Below the pieces are notes generated by a model that was given only the letters and a program-made list of their open reading frames with translations, was not told the DNA's origin and did no database searches. From the NCBI RefSeq assembly GCF_017487345.1, contig NZ_CP062006.1, positions 248,001 to 312,000 on the forward strand: DNA of 64,000 nucleotides, in the 5' to 3' direction. Source of the DNA: Brevundimonas pondensis. GTDB taxonomy: Bacteria > Pseudomonadota > Alphaproteobacteria > Caulobacterales > Caulobacteraceae. The position numbers and the translations under genes are program-made. This document shows, piece by piece, positions 1-6,854 of the stretch (position 1 is the first letter of the stretch; every line of letters starts with the position of its first letter).

Positions 1-1
1 T

Positions 2-226
2 AAGGCTCCGGTTCACCGGATGATCCATGCGCTCAAGGATCGTGGCGTCATCGCGATGTCCCCGGATAAGGCGCGGACAATCACTGTGCGCGACGAACAT
101 GCAGAAGCGATCCCGTTCGACCTGATGGCTGAAGCTGTCGCGGACCTCATTGCGCGGGGAAGGCGTGTATATCCGGCTCAAATCCGCAAGGTGCTGGTGC
201 AGACCTACGCTGGGGCCGCGCAATGA
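2..226 (+). CDS. LexA-like winged-helix DNA-binding protein, 5' partial
   Basis: The frame is open to the first base, so the start lies outside the window. The visible 74 residues begin APVHRMIHALKDRGVI and continue with ARTITV. This matches the recognition-helix and wing region of the LexA N-terminal domain, where family members read like GVHRLI..LEERG followed by ARALEV. The C-terminal part has no LexA peptidase motif, so it is not a full LexA. A phage regulator that binds operator DNA is likely. The downstream small gene overlaps its stop by four bases (ATGA). An internal ATG at 20 is probably not the start, because the helix-turn-helix would be cut. Confidence 0.6.
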   Translation, partial: KAPVHRMIHALKDRGVIAMSPDKARTITVRDEHAEAIPFDLMAEAVADLIARGRRVYPAQIRKVLVQTYAGAAQ

Positions 227-378
227 TCGCCTGCGCCCTCGCCCGCCTCCACAGCGCAGTCCTATTCCTGTCGGGCAAGGACAGTCTCCTGCGTGGGCAG
301 AATCCGACCGCCATCGTTCCGCCGATTGTTCATCCCGCCGCCGACAACGTCGTGACGTTCAAGGGGCGGGGCAAGTGA
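223..378 (+). CDS. Small phage protein of unknown function (51 aa)
   Basis: A 51-residue frame starts at an ATG that overlaps the previous stop (ATGA) and ends overlapping the next GTG start (GTGA). This tight coupling is the main reason to call it. The N-terminal 20 residues are moderately hydrophobic (ALARLHSAVLFL), but no motif is recognised. It might be a short membrane-associated or accessory peptide of the early operon. Confidence 0.45.
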   Translation: MIACALARLHSAVLFLSGKDSLLRGQNPTAIVPPIVHPAADNVVTFKGRGK

Positions 379-605
379 AGCGCCTCCCCGACATGTTCGG
401 CTTCCGCAAAGCCCGCGCGGCCCTGCGTCTTCATGAGGCCAATCGCGCGTTCATCAAAGCTCGCGCTGACCGCCTTCGCGCCGAGATCCGCCGGGACACT
501 CGCGCCATGCACGCAACGGGTACCGCGCTTCGCAAGGCCCGCACCGAACAGGTCGCGGCTGAGCTGGCCTACGCCGCCGTCACCTCCAAACCCCTTCACG
601 CCTGA
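375..605 (+). CDS. Small basic phage protein, predicted helical (76 aa)
   Basis: It starts at a GTG overlapping the preceding TGA. The product is rich in Arg, Ala and Lys and looks alpha-helical throughout, with charged heptad-like spacing (residues about 15-65). No family is recognised. It lies between two small early genes, directly before the GapR homologue. A DNA-binding or chaperone-like role would fit but is only a guess. Confidence 0.5.
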   Translation: MKRLPDMFGFRKARAALRLHEANRAFIKARADRLRAEIRRDTRAMHATGTALRKARTEQVAAELAYAAVTSKPLHA

Positions 606-618
606 ACCGAGAGAACCC

Positions 619-891
619 ATGACTGATACCGAATTCGACCCTGCCTCCGACGTTCTGACAGCAGCAGCACAGGGGCGCCTGCGCTCCATCATCGAACGGC
701 TGGAGCGGCTGGAGGAGGACAAAGACGCCATCCTCATCGACATGAAGGAGGTCTTCGCCGAGGCCAAGGGCGATGGCTACGACGTCAAAGTCCTCCGCAA
801 GGTGCTGCGCCTGCGCAAGCAGGACCGCGCCAAGCGTCAGGAAGAGGAGGCTATCCTCGACCTCTACCTCGTCGCCCTGGGTGAGGTCTGA
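619..891 (+). CDS. gapR: GapR-family (DUF2312) nucleoid-associated protein
   Basis: The 90-residue product closely follows the DUF2312/GapR pattern. It has an N-terminal AAQGRLRSIIERLERLE helix, a central DMKEVFAEAKGDGYDVKVLRKV segment and the C-terminal block RLRKQDRAKRQEEEAILDLY. In Caulobacter, GapR binds AT-rich, overtwisted DNA ahead of forks and transcribing polymerase and stimulates topoisomerases. Here it is a phage early gene directly before ssb. It may handle supercoiling during phage replication or act on host chromosome organisation. Start ATG at 619 follows GAGAGAACCC. The length matches the chromosomal protein, so it appears complete. Confidence 0.9.
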   Translation: MTDTEFDPASDVLTAAAQGRLRSIIERLERLEEDKDAILIDMKEVFAEAKGDGYDVKVLRKVLRLRKQDRAKRQEEEAILDLYLVALGEV

Positions 892-893
892 TC

Positions 894-1367
894 ATGGCCG
901 GCTCCGTCAACAAGGTCATCCTCGTCGGCAATCTGGGCCGCGACCCGGAAATCCGCACGCTGAACAGCGGCGACCGTGTCGCCAACCTGCGCATCGCCAC
1001 CTCCGAAAGCTGGCGCGACAAGGCGTCGGGCGAGCGCAAGGAAAAGACCGAATGGCACGCGGTCGTCGTGTTCAACGAGCACATCGTCAAGACCTGCGAG
1101 AACTACCTCAAGAAGGGCTCGACCATCTACGTCGAGGGATCGCTCCAGACCCGCAAATACACAGACGCTCAGGGCGTCGAGAAATATTCGACTGAGATCG
1201 TCCTGCAGAAGTTCAACGGCGTCCTGACCATGCTTGGCGGCAAGCCGCAGGGTGAGGGCGAGCGCAGCCAGGTCGATGATTATTCGTCCGGCTTCTCCTC
1301 GGGTGGCGCCAACAAGCCGTCAGGTCCGCGCGAAAGCTACGACCTGAACGACTCAATTCCATTTTGA
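894..1367 (+). CDS. ssb: Single-stranded DNA-binding protein
   Basis: A 157-residue SSB. The N-terminal OB fold (about residues 1-110) starts SVNKVILVGNLGRDPE and includes the usual WHAVVVF and GSTIYVEGSLQTRKY blocks. A short Gly/Ser-rich linker (about 118-145) follows, then the acidic tip DLNDSIPF, which in bacterial SSBs binds partner proteins. It coats single-stranded DNA during phage replication and recombination. It starts two bases after the gapR stop, so the two genes are probably co-transcribed. The intact acidic tip suggests it can recruit host replication and repair proteins. Confidence 0.95.
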   Translation: MAGSVNKVILVGNLGRDPEIRTLNSGDRVANLRIATSESWRDKASGERKEKTEWHAVVVFNEHIVKTCENYLKKGSTIYVEGSLQTRKYTDAQGVEKYSTEIVLQKFNGVLTMLGGKPQGEGERSQVDDYSSGFSSGGANKPSGPRESYDLNDSIPF

Positions 1368-1381
1368 GGGCGCGGGCCGTC

Positions 1382-1825
1382 ATGTCGAAGCAATGCAGCC
1401 AGTGCTCCCAGACCAAGACTCTGGACGAGTTCTACAAGCAGCCTGAATCCCGAGGTAGCGGCCATATCTCCAAGTGCAGGGTTTGCACGACGGCCAACGT
1501 CAGGGCGCATCGCCGCTTAAATGATAGCGTCCGGGAATACGACCGCCGCCGTGGATCGCGCCAGACCATTGAGAAGGCCCGCGAGTGGCGCGAGGCTCAC
1601 CCGGACGCTTACCGGGCGCATAACGCCGTCAACAACGCGGTGCGCGACGGGCGTCTAACCAAAGAGCCATGCCTGTTCTGCGGCGAGGCCAAGGTTCACG
1701 GCCATCACCAGGACTACAGCAAGCCTCTCGACGTGATCTGGCTTTGCCCGCGCTGCCATCACCGCCTTCACGCGAACTTCCCCGAAACTGCCGCCCATGA
1801 GCCCGAACATCGGAGGGCCGCATGA
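1382..1825 (+). CDS. HNH-type endonuclease with N-terminal zinc ribbon
   Basis: The 147-residue product has an N-terminal Cys motif (CSQCSQTKT, then CRVC) typical of a small zinc ribbon. A basic linker follows. The C-terminal HNH-like module reads CLFCGE, then HGHHQDYSKPLDVIWLCPRCHHRLH, with two CxxC pairs and clustered His residues for metal and catalysis. Such proteins nick or cut DNA and are common as free-standing phage homing or packaging nucleases. A TTG at 1364 overlapping the ssb stop is a possible alternative start. I prefer ATG 1382 because a GAGGG lies upstream. Confidence 0.8.
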   Translation: MSKQCSQCSQTKTLDEFYKQPESRGSGHISKCRVCTTANVRAHRRLNDSVREYDRRRGSRQTIEKAREWREAHPDAYRAHNAVNNAVRDGRLTKEPCLFCGEAKVHGHHQDYSKPLDVIWLCPRCHHRLHANFPETAAHEPEHRRAA

Positions 1826-1974
1826 TCGTCAACGTCCTGACCTGCACCCTTCGCCGGGATGATCAGTATCTGATCACCTACAAGGTCGGCGGCGCTGTCC
1901 AGTCGGCCCTGTCCGCTACGCCGATCAAGGCCGGGACCGACGTTCGCATCCGGGACGGCCGGGTGGTCGCATGA
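1822..1974 (+). CDS. Small phage protein of unknown function (50 aa)
   Basis: A 50-residue frame with ATGA overlaps at both ends, linking the HNH and RusA genes. GGAGGG lies just before the start. The sequence looks like a small beta-rich fold (MIVNVLTCTL, LITYKVGG, VRIRDGRVVA). No family recognised. Coupling and a good ribosome binding site support it as real. Confidence 0.55.
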   Translation: MIVNVLTCTLRRDDQYLITYKVGGAVQSALSATPIKAGTDVRIRDGRVVA

Positions 1975-2339
1975 TCACCGTCATCCTTCCCTACCCGCCC
2001 TCTGCCAACCGCCTTTGGCGCAACGGCAAGGGCGCCACCTACAAGAGCGCCGAATACGTCGCGTGGCTGGCCGAGGCCCAGGCGGCAATCCCCATGCAGG
2101 CCAGAGGTCAGATCAGAGGCCCTCACTCGGTCTTGATCGAGGTGGACCGGCCCAGCCGCGCCCTCCGCGACATCGACAACCGCGCCAAGCCGATCATGGA
2201 TTCCCTCAAGGACCAGAAGTACCTCAAGGGCGTGATCCGCGACGACAGCGATACCGTTCAGATCACCATCCGCTGGACCGGCGCCGAGCCTGTGAAGCCC
2301 GCCCGCGTCCGCGTGACCGTCACCCCGGAGAAAATGTAA
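1971..2339 (+). CDS. rusA: RusA-family Holliday junction resolvase
   Basis: The 122-residue product begins ITVILPYPPSANRLWR, the usual RusA opening. It carries the catalytic acidic pattern: RDIDNRAKPIMDSL in the middle (about residues 64-78) and GVIRDDSDTV (about 85-95). RusA enzymes are dimeric and resolve four-way junctions, clearing branched replication or recombination intermediates before packaging. The length agrees with the family. It is embedded in the early operon by ATGA and TAATG overlaps with its neighbours. Confidence 0.9.
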   Translation: MITVILPYPPSANRLWRNGKGATYKSAEYVAWLAEAQAAIPMQARGQIRGPHSVLIEVDRPSRALRDIDNRAKPIMDSLKDQKYLKGVIRDDSDTVQITIRWTGAEPVKPARVRVTVTPEKM

Positions 2340-2503
2340 TGGCCGACGCCGGTCTATACGCCACCGCGCGAAAGGGTCCGGTCACGCTGACCGAGATCCA
2401 GAAAATCCGTCAGCGGTTCCCGCGCGCCGGGGTGCAGTTCATCGCCACCCAACTCGGCCGCAGCATGGAAGACGTGCGCCTCCTGATCGGTGAAGGCCAA
2501 TGA
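2339..2503 (+). CDS. Small helix-turn-helix-like phage protein (54 aa)
   Basis: The ATG overlaps the rusA stop (TAATG) and the stop overlaps the next start (ATGA). After a short N-terminus, residues 16-54 (LTEIQKIRQRFPRAGVQFIA then LGRSMEDVRLLI) look like a compact three-helix DNA-binding fold. No named family is recognised; the DNA-binding idea is inference. Confidence 0.5.
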   Translation: MADAGLYATARKGPVTLTEIQKIRQRFPRAGVQFIATQLGRSMEDVRLLIGEGQ

Positions 2504-2904
2504 GGATCGCCGGTCGTGTCGTCACCGACTACGTAGCGCAGCATTACGGGCTGACGTTCACGCAGATCATCAGCGAGAACCGCCGTTGGCAGATCGCCCG
2601 CCCCAGGCAAGTGGCGATGTACGTCATGCGCGAGGTCTGCCCGCACCTGAGCTACCCCGCCATCGGCCGGCTGCTCGGCGGACGGGACCACACCACCATC
2701 CTGCACGGCGTCCAGCGCATAGAGGCGCTGATGGTCACGGATGGCGATCTGCTGGATAGCGTGCTGTCGATCATGCGCCACTTCCGTAGCTGCGGCGCGG
2801 CGCCCGACATGATGCTTGAGGTCCGCATCGACGCGGCGAGCAAGTATCTGAACGCTCTCATCGCAGAGCGTAACGCCGCCTTTGAACGCGCGCTGGCGGC
2901 CTGA
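2500..2904 (+). CDS. Stand-alone DnaA domain IV-like protein
   Basis: Residues about 25-75 match the DnaA C-terminal (domain IV) helix-turn-helix. They read ARPRQVAMYVMREV, then LSYPAIGRLLGGRDHTTILH and VQRIE, including the GGRDHTT signature that contacts DnaA boxes. The AAA+ domain of DnaA is absent: the whole protein is only 134 residues. The C-terminal half (about 85-134) is helical and unrecognised. Such a protein could bind DnaA boxes at a phage or host origin, either to recruit replication factors or to compete with host DnaA. It lies directly upstream of the putative replication protein, in the same operon. Confidence 0.85.
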   Translation: MRIAGRVVTDYVAQHYGLTFTQIISENRRWQIARPRQVAMYVMREVCPHLSYPAIGRLLGGRDHTTILHGVQRIEALMVTDGDLLDSVLSIMRHFRSCGAAPDMMLEVRIDAASKYLNALIAERNAAFERALAA

Positions 2905-2905
2905 G

Positions 2906-3565
2906 ATGAGCATCGCTGTCCTCATCCGCCGCATGGCTGAAGCAGGCGCCACGCCTGAAGCCATCGCCATTGCTGTCGAGGCCATTGAGGCTGTCGAGTG
3001 CAGGGTCGAGGCGGGCCGGACGGCTGCGCGTGAGCGGAAGCGCCGCCAACGCGCCCAAGAGCGTGACGGTCACGGGACAGTCACGGGACAAGGCGTGGAC
3101 AGTCACGCCAACCCTCTCCCCTCCCTTCTTCCCCCAGACCCCCAACAACCCACCCCCACACCCGGAGATATATCTACCCCCGCGCGTAAGGGGCCGGATT
3201 TGACCGCAGGGTTTGCGGTGTTCTGGTCGGCCTATCCCCGCAAGAAATCCAAGGAAGCTGCGGTCAAGGCCTTCGCCAAGGCCATGCGGCGGATCACCGA
3301 GGACGACCCGTTGGCCGTGATCATCGCCGGGATCGAACGCGCCCTGCCCGGCTGGGACGACCCCCAGTTCATCCCCTACCCCGCCTCCTGGCTCAACGAC
3401 GCCGGGTGGGAAGACGAAGCCCCTCAACCCCGACAAATCACGCCGCAGAGGCCCCGAAATGAACGCCCTGACCGTTACGCCGAACAGCAAGACAATCTCG
3501 ACGCCGCTTGGGCCGGATCTGAGCGGGCCTCTGAAATCCTGGCTGGTCGCAGAGCGTTCGGATAG
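2906..3565 (+). CDS. Phage replication / helicase-loader-like protein
   Basis: A 219-residue protein with three parts. The helical, basic N-terminus (residues 1-55) contains RERKRRQRAQER. A Pro/Thr-rich linker (about 70-95) follows. The C-terminal module (about 100-165) reads FAVFWSAYPRKKSKEAA, then FIPYPASWLNDAGWED. That C-terminal pattern is common in phage replication-initiation or helicase-loading proteins of the lambda O/DnaT-like type. It sits next to the DnaA domain IV protein. Its last 107 bases overlap the next gene in another frame. Function is inferred from pattern and context. Confidence 0.6.
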   Translation: MSIAVLIRRMAEAGATPEAIAIAVEAIEAVECRVEAGRTAARERKRRQRAQERDGHGTVTGQGVDSHANPLPSLLPPDPQQPTPTPGDISTPARKGPDLTAGFAVFWSAYPRKKSKEAAVKAFAKAMRRITEDDPLAVIIAGIERALPGWDDPQFIPYPASWLNDAGWEDEAPQPRQITPQRPRNERPDRYAEQQDNLDAAWAGSERASEILAGRRAFG

Positions 3566-4145
3566 CGTCGCCATCGAGACGATCCGGCGGTCGCCAGTCC
3601 TGCATGACGAGGCCCGCCAAGCCCTTCCGGCGCTGAGGGACGCGGCCCTGACCCCGGCGACCGAGGCTCAAATCCGCCAGACCATCGGCACGCGCTTCGC
3701 CCTGTTCCCGCAGCCCAAGCGCGACGACGGGCAATGGGCGGCGTGGTGGGCCGATTACTACGACGCCCTGCGCGGCCTGACGCCCTACGCGGTTGAGGCG
3801 GGCATGGCGGCATGGGTGCGGTCGCCTGACGCCGAGTTCATGGCCAAGCCCGGCAAGCTGCGCGAGCTGGCGATGACAGTGCCGAATGAGAACGTCTGGG
3901 CCAGGGCGCACATGCGCGCCACGACGGCGACGCGGACGTTCCCGGAGGAGGTCCAGCCCGAGCCCAAGTCTGCGGATCGCCCGACCCAAGAACAGATGAA
4001 GGCGCTGATGGCAGACTTCCACCAGAAGATGGCCGGCAAGGAAATCCGGGACATCCGACCCAAGCGGCGCCCCAGCCCCCAGGCGCGTGTGGACGAAACC
4101 GGCATCAGCGCCGAGGCCCGCGCATTGATGGCGAGGCAGGGATGA
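3459..4145 (+). CDS. Phage protein of unknown function, possible replication partner
   Basis: A 228-residue product read in a different frame from the end of the previous gene, giving an unusually long 107-base overlap. The start ATG follows GCAGAGGCCCCGAA. The central part (about 80-135) contains WAAWWADYYDALRGL and GKLRELAM. The C-terminus is basic and probably disordered. No family is named with confidence. Position right after the helicase-loader-like gene suggests a replication accessory role. A later start is possible, but no clear ribosome binding site was seen for one. Confidence 0.55.
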   Translation: MNALTVTPNSKTISTPLGPDLSGPLKSWLVAERSDSVAIETIRRSPVLHDEARQALPALRDAALTPATEAQIRQTIGTRFALFPQPKRDDGQWAAWWADYYDALRGLTPYAVEAGMAAWVRSPDAEFMAKPGKLRELAMTVPNENVWARAHMRATTATRTFPEEVQPEPKSADRPTQEQMKALMADFHQKMAGKEIRDIRPKRRPSPQARVDETGISAEARALMARQG

Positions 4146-4594
4146 TGAAGACCACCAATTTCGACTTCATCGCTGCTGCCGCGCCCCTCAACCGAACGGC
4201 GTCAATAGTTCGCGACGGCACCGGCGACACATACGATGGGCGCGTTCCTTCCTGGCACGCGCACTGGAAGGCCCCGCCTTTGCCAGAGGGCGTATTCAAC
4301 CGTCAGTCCGGCGGACAAGACCTATCCGGCCACGAGTTTGGTCAGGGAATGCGGGTCATCCGCTATCACCGACGACACAAGAAAACCGGGGCTCAATGGC
4401 TCGTCCGGTGTGCATGTGGAGATTACGAACTTCGCTCTACGAAAGCCATACGCGCGGCGAAAGACACGCATGTCTGCCAATCCTGCGACTGGTTCCAGCA
4501 CGTGAAGTGGGTTGCTGAGAACGAGAGACGGGGCCGCACGGTCGCGGCGGCTGACGCCGCCATTTTGGACAGCCTTGCGGAGGCCGCCAGATGA
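4142..4594 (+). CDS. Putative zinc-ribbon phage protein
   Basis: A 150-residue product. Residues about 92-122 hold two Cys pairs (CAC, then CQSC) separated by about 24 residues, typical of a small zinc ribbon. The preceding part (VIRYHRRHKKTGAQWLVRC) is basic. The start overlaps the previous stop (ATGATGA; either ATG is possible). No specific family recognised; nucleic-acid binding is likely but inferred. Confidence 0.55.
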   Translation: MMKTTNFDFIAAAAPLNRTASIVRDGTGDTYDGRVPSWHAHWKAPPLPEGVFNRQSGGQDLSGHEFGQGMRVIRYHRRHKKTGAQWLVRCACGDYELRSTKAIRAAKDTHVCQSCDWFQHVKWVAENERRGRTVAAADAAILDSLAEAAR

Positions 4595-4794
4595 CCCGCG
4601 AGGACCTGATCGACGCCCGCGCCCTGATCATCGCCGGCCACCTGAAGACCTACCGGGATCAGGTGGAGGCCGAGCCGATCATGTCGGAGGCCAAGGCCGC
4701 AACACACGCCTATCGCCATGCTCGCAAGCTGGCCACGGCGATCACAGACGACGATGCGCGGATTGCCCGCGTAGCCAAGGGGGCAGCAGCGTGA
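4591..4794 (+). CDS. Small phage protein of unknown function (67 aa)
   Basis: Coupled by ATGA to the preceding gene and by GTGA to the following one. The product is helical and Ala-rich with mixed charge, and has no recognised motif. Confidence 0.5.
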   Translation: MTREDLIDARALIIAGHLKTYRDQVEAEPIMSEAKAATHAYRHARKLATAITDDDARIARVAKGAAA

Positions 4795-5081
4795 CGGACT
4801 GGCGAACAGAGCCCGCGACCGGCCTTGAGGCTGCGATTGCTGAGTTCAAGGCGGCGCTTCCGGGTTGGTGGTTTTCGGTCTGCGAGTGTCAGGTGTCGTG
4901 CGACGCCTCATGCGCCCCGACGACAGATAGCCCTGATATCGACCTGATCCAGAGGGCGGGCGATCCGTTCGACTGCGGGTTCCACGCTGATCTACTCCAG
5001 CCGTCCAGCATGGCCGAAGCCCTGCGGGACGTGATGGCCCAAGCACTGAAAGCCAAGGGGGCAGCACATGGCCAAGCGTAA
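4791..5081 (+). CDS. Cys-rich phage protein of unknown function (96 aa)
   Basis: GTG start overlapping the previous stop. Residues about 25-65 contain five Cys (CECQVSC, then CAP and a later CGFH) around the phrase LPGWWFSVC, suggesting a small metal-binding fold. No family recognised. It overlaps the next gene by 14 bases. Confidence 0.5.
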   Translation: MTDWRTEPATGLEAAIAEFKAALPGWWFSVCECQVSCDASCAPTTDSPDIDLIQRAGDPFDCGFHADLLQPSSMAEALRDVMAQALKAKGAAHGQA

Positions 5082-5643
5082 ACCGCACAACCCCGCCGAG
5101 GACATGCGCCTGAGGCTTGAGCAGGCCGCCGCGCGGGCCGAACGGGACCGACTGAAGGGGCAGGGCATTGACGCCCTGGTGGTGGCCGAGTGGGACGAGA
5201 ACAAGGTCAAGCACTGGGTGGCCAAGGGAAATCGCAAGGACGTCTTCCGCGTCCTGCTGGATCGCCGGGCCATCGACCAGAACGCCTTCGACGCCATCCG
5301 CCGCTATGAGGAGGCGCTGGACACATCCATGGGTCATAACAGCCCCGAGCGGCGCCCTGACTATATCCGCGCCAGCTCGGACGGAGCGCCCGGACAGAAC
5401 ATTAGCCAAGCCATGATCCTCGCCTCACACCGCGCCCGCTGGGTCAGGGATCGCCTTTCGGCCACGGACATGAGGTTGCTGGACACCCTTCGCATGAATG
5501 CTCCGGCCCATTGGCGCCAGATCGTCCAGATGGTGACGGGCGAGGTCAACGACGATGCTCACGCCCCCCGCGTCAGGGCGATGGCCGAGAACGTCCGCGA
5601 CGCTATGGCCTCATTCGACAGATTGTCGAAGAAGGCAGCTTGA
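5068..5643 (+). CDS. Last early-region protein, candidate late regulator
   Basis: A 191-residue protein. The N-terminus is basic and helical. The C-terminal half (about 120-190) carries LSATDMRLLDTLRMNAPAHW, then VTGEVNDDAHAPRVRAMAEN. This resembles domains of unknown function seen in alphaproteobacterial and phage regulators (DUF6456-like; uncertain). It is the last gene before the terminator and gap that precede packaging, the position occupied by Q-type antiterminators or late activators in many phages. The regulatory role is therefore inferred from position, not from a recognised motif. Confidence 0.5.
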   Translation: MAKRKPHNPAEDMRLRLEQAAARAERDRLKGQGIDALVVAEWDENKVKHWVAKGNRKDVFRVLLDRRAIDQNAFDAIRRYEEALDTSMGHNSPERRPDYIRASSDGAPGQNISQAMILASHRARWVRDRLSATDMRLLDTLRMNAPAHWRQIVQMVTGEVNDDAHAPRVRAMAENVRDAMASFDRLSKKAA

Positions 5644-5696
5644 CCGCCCGGGCGAACCATGGGACAAAACGCCAAGGTCGCGAAGCGCGTCCGAGG

Positions 5697-5722
5697 AAAG
5701 GCTCTGCTTCGGCGGGGCCTTT
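5697..5722 (+). terminator. Rho-independent terminator ending early operon
   Basis: Stem AAAGGCTCTGC, loop TTCG, stem GCGGGGCCTTT, with G-T wobbles, 53 bases after the stop of the last early gene. The T tract is short and within the stem. It probably ends early transcription and could be the target of a late antiterminator. Confidence 0.75.
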
Positions 5723-5816
5723 CTGATTCCGGCCACGGTTCCTCGCGGAGCCAGTCGGCTGTCCAAGTCCCTCGCTTACCTGAGGGCCGCCCGACTTGAT
5801 CACCGGGCGCAGTAGC

Positions 5817-5859
5817 GGCGACAGACATAGGGTCGGGGGTTCCTGGCCGGTCTGTCGCC
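5817..5859. other. Long hairpin / possible structured RNA or packaging-site element
   Basis: A perfect 10-base inverted repeat (GGCGACAGAC at 5,817-5,826 and GTCTGTCGCC at 5,850-5,859) encloses an inner GGTC/GGCC pairing. The following run of C residues could instead pair with the G run inside the loop, giving two competing folds. There is no T tract, so it is not a simple terminator. Confidence 0.5.
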
Positions 5860-6112
5860 AGCCCCCTTCGCCCTAGCGGCAACACCATCGCCACGACGCA
5901 CCGGACACACATCACCGCCCTCTAGCGCATAGCCGGACAGCGTGTGGCGACACCCCACAACCCCGCGCCGTTCCTTCCCTGGTCTGGCCAGAGTGCGCAG
6001 CAGGGCAAACACGACGGACCTTACAGCGAAAAGCAACCGGGGCGCGGGTGGTGAGAGCCACGTGATAGCCGGGAAGGCCGTAACACTCGACTACCTCAGG
6101 AGGGCCTGACCC

Positions 6113-6424
6113 ATGCGGATCACCGTCCTTCGTCGCGGCGGCCTGTCGGTCTATGGCGGCAGCTTCGACACACGTAAGAGCGCAGCCATCGCGGATGTCG
6201 CCATGACCCAAGCGGTTGAGGTGGTTTTCCCCGATGAGATCCAGGCCGTCACCGTATCGAGCGACGGCGCCTCAGCAACCACCCCTACAGTCTCAGGCAA
6301 GAAGGCCAGCTTCACCCTATCGGGCAGCGGCGCCGTCAGCCTGATCGCCACCATGGGCGACGAACGACCGGCCGTTCGGATCGAAACGCCGAGACAAGGC
6401 GGCAATGACTATGGGACGGCCTAG
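6113..6424 (+). CDS. Phage protein of unknown function (103 aa)
   Basis: First gene of the late operon, with CAGGAGGGCCTGACCC before the ATG. The product looks all-beta (MRITVLRRGGLSVYGGSF, then FTLSGSGAVSLIATMG) and could be a small decoration- or Ig-like fold. It overlaps the terminase small-subunit gene by 20 bases. No family recognised. Confidence 0.55.
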   Translation: MRITVLRRGGLSVYGGSFDTRKSAAIADVAMTQAVEVVFPDEIQAVTVSSDGASATTPTVSGKKASFTLSGSGAVSLIATMGDERPAVRIETPRQGGNDYGTA

Positions 6425-6854
6425 CGACTTCACCCCCGAGATCGCCAACGAGATTTGCGAGCGACTGTCCAAGGGCGAAAGCCTGCGGTCGATCACCGGA
6501 GCCCAGCGCGACGACTTCATGCCCTCTGAGACCACGGTGCGCCGGTGGCTAGCTGGGGATGAGGATTGGAACGAACAGTTTCGGCGGCAATACGCACACG
6601 CGAGAGAGGCCCAGGCCGATCACTACGCGGAAGAGATCATCGACATCGCGGACGGCGTGGATCAGTGGCGACCGACTGATGCGGATATGGCTTCGGCCGT
6701 TGTCCGTGACCCGCAGCGGGACCGCCTCCGCATCGACGCTCGTAAGTGGGTCGCGTCGAAGCTGGCGCCGAAGAAGTATGGCGAGAAGGTCGCTCTGACA
6801 GGCGGCAGCGAGGATGATGCCCCGCTTCAGGTCATCATCAACAAGCCCGCGTGA
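6405..6854 (+). CDS. terS: Terminase small subunit (Sf6 gp1-like)
   Basis: The 149-residue product opens with GRPSDFTPEIANEICERLSKGESL, the helix-turn-helix start typical of small terminase subunits of the Sf6-like group. The rest is helical, including ARKWVASKLAPKKYGEKV near the end. It recognises the phage packaging site as an oligomeric ring and hands DNA to the large subunit encoded directly downstream (GTGA overlap). ATG 6,405 and ATG 6,411 are both possible starts. Confidence 0.85.
   Translation: MTMGRPSDFTPEIANEICERLSKGESLRSITGAQRDDFMPSETTVRRWLAGDEDWNEQFRRQYAHAREAQADHYAEEIIDIADGVDQWRPTDADMASAVVRDPQRDRLRIDARKWVASKLAPKKYGEKVALTGGSEDDAPLQVIINKPA

Larger units (their letters stand above)
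5644..6112 (+). other. 469-base non-coding gap before packaging genes
   Basis: No convincing coding frame was found on either strand. The gap holds a terminator (5,697-5,722), a strong hairpin (5,817-5,859) and smaller hairpins such as GTGG-TGAGAG-CCAC near 6,045-6,060. It ends in an excellent AGGAGG ribosome binding site for the gene at 6,113. It is likely to contain the late promoter and may hold the packaging (pac or cos) site, which in many phages lies next to the terminase genes. Confidence 0.55.

Noticed and set aside
5800..5885. tRNA or tmRNA-like gene
   Set aside because: The hairpin has no acceptor/T-arm arrangement or CCA end; TTCGA-type T loop not present.
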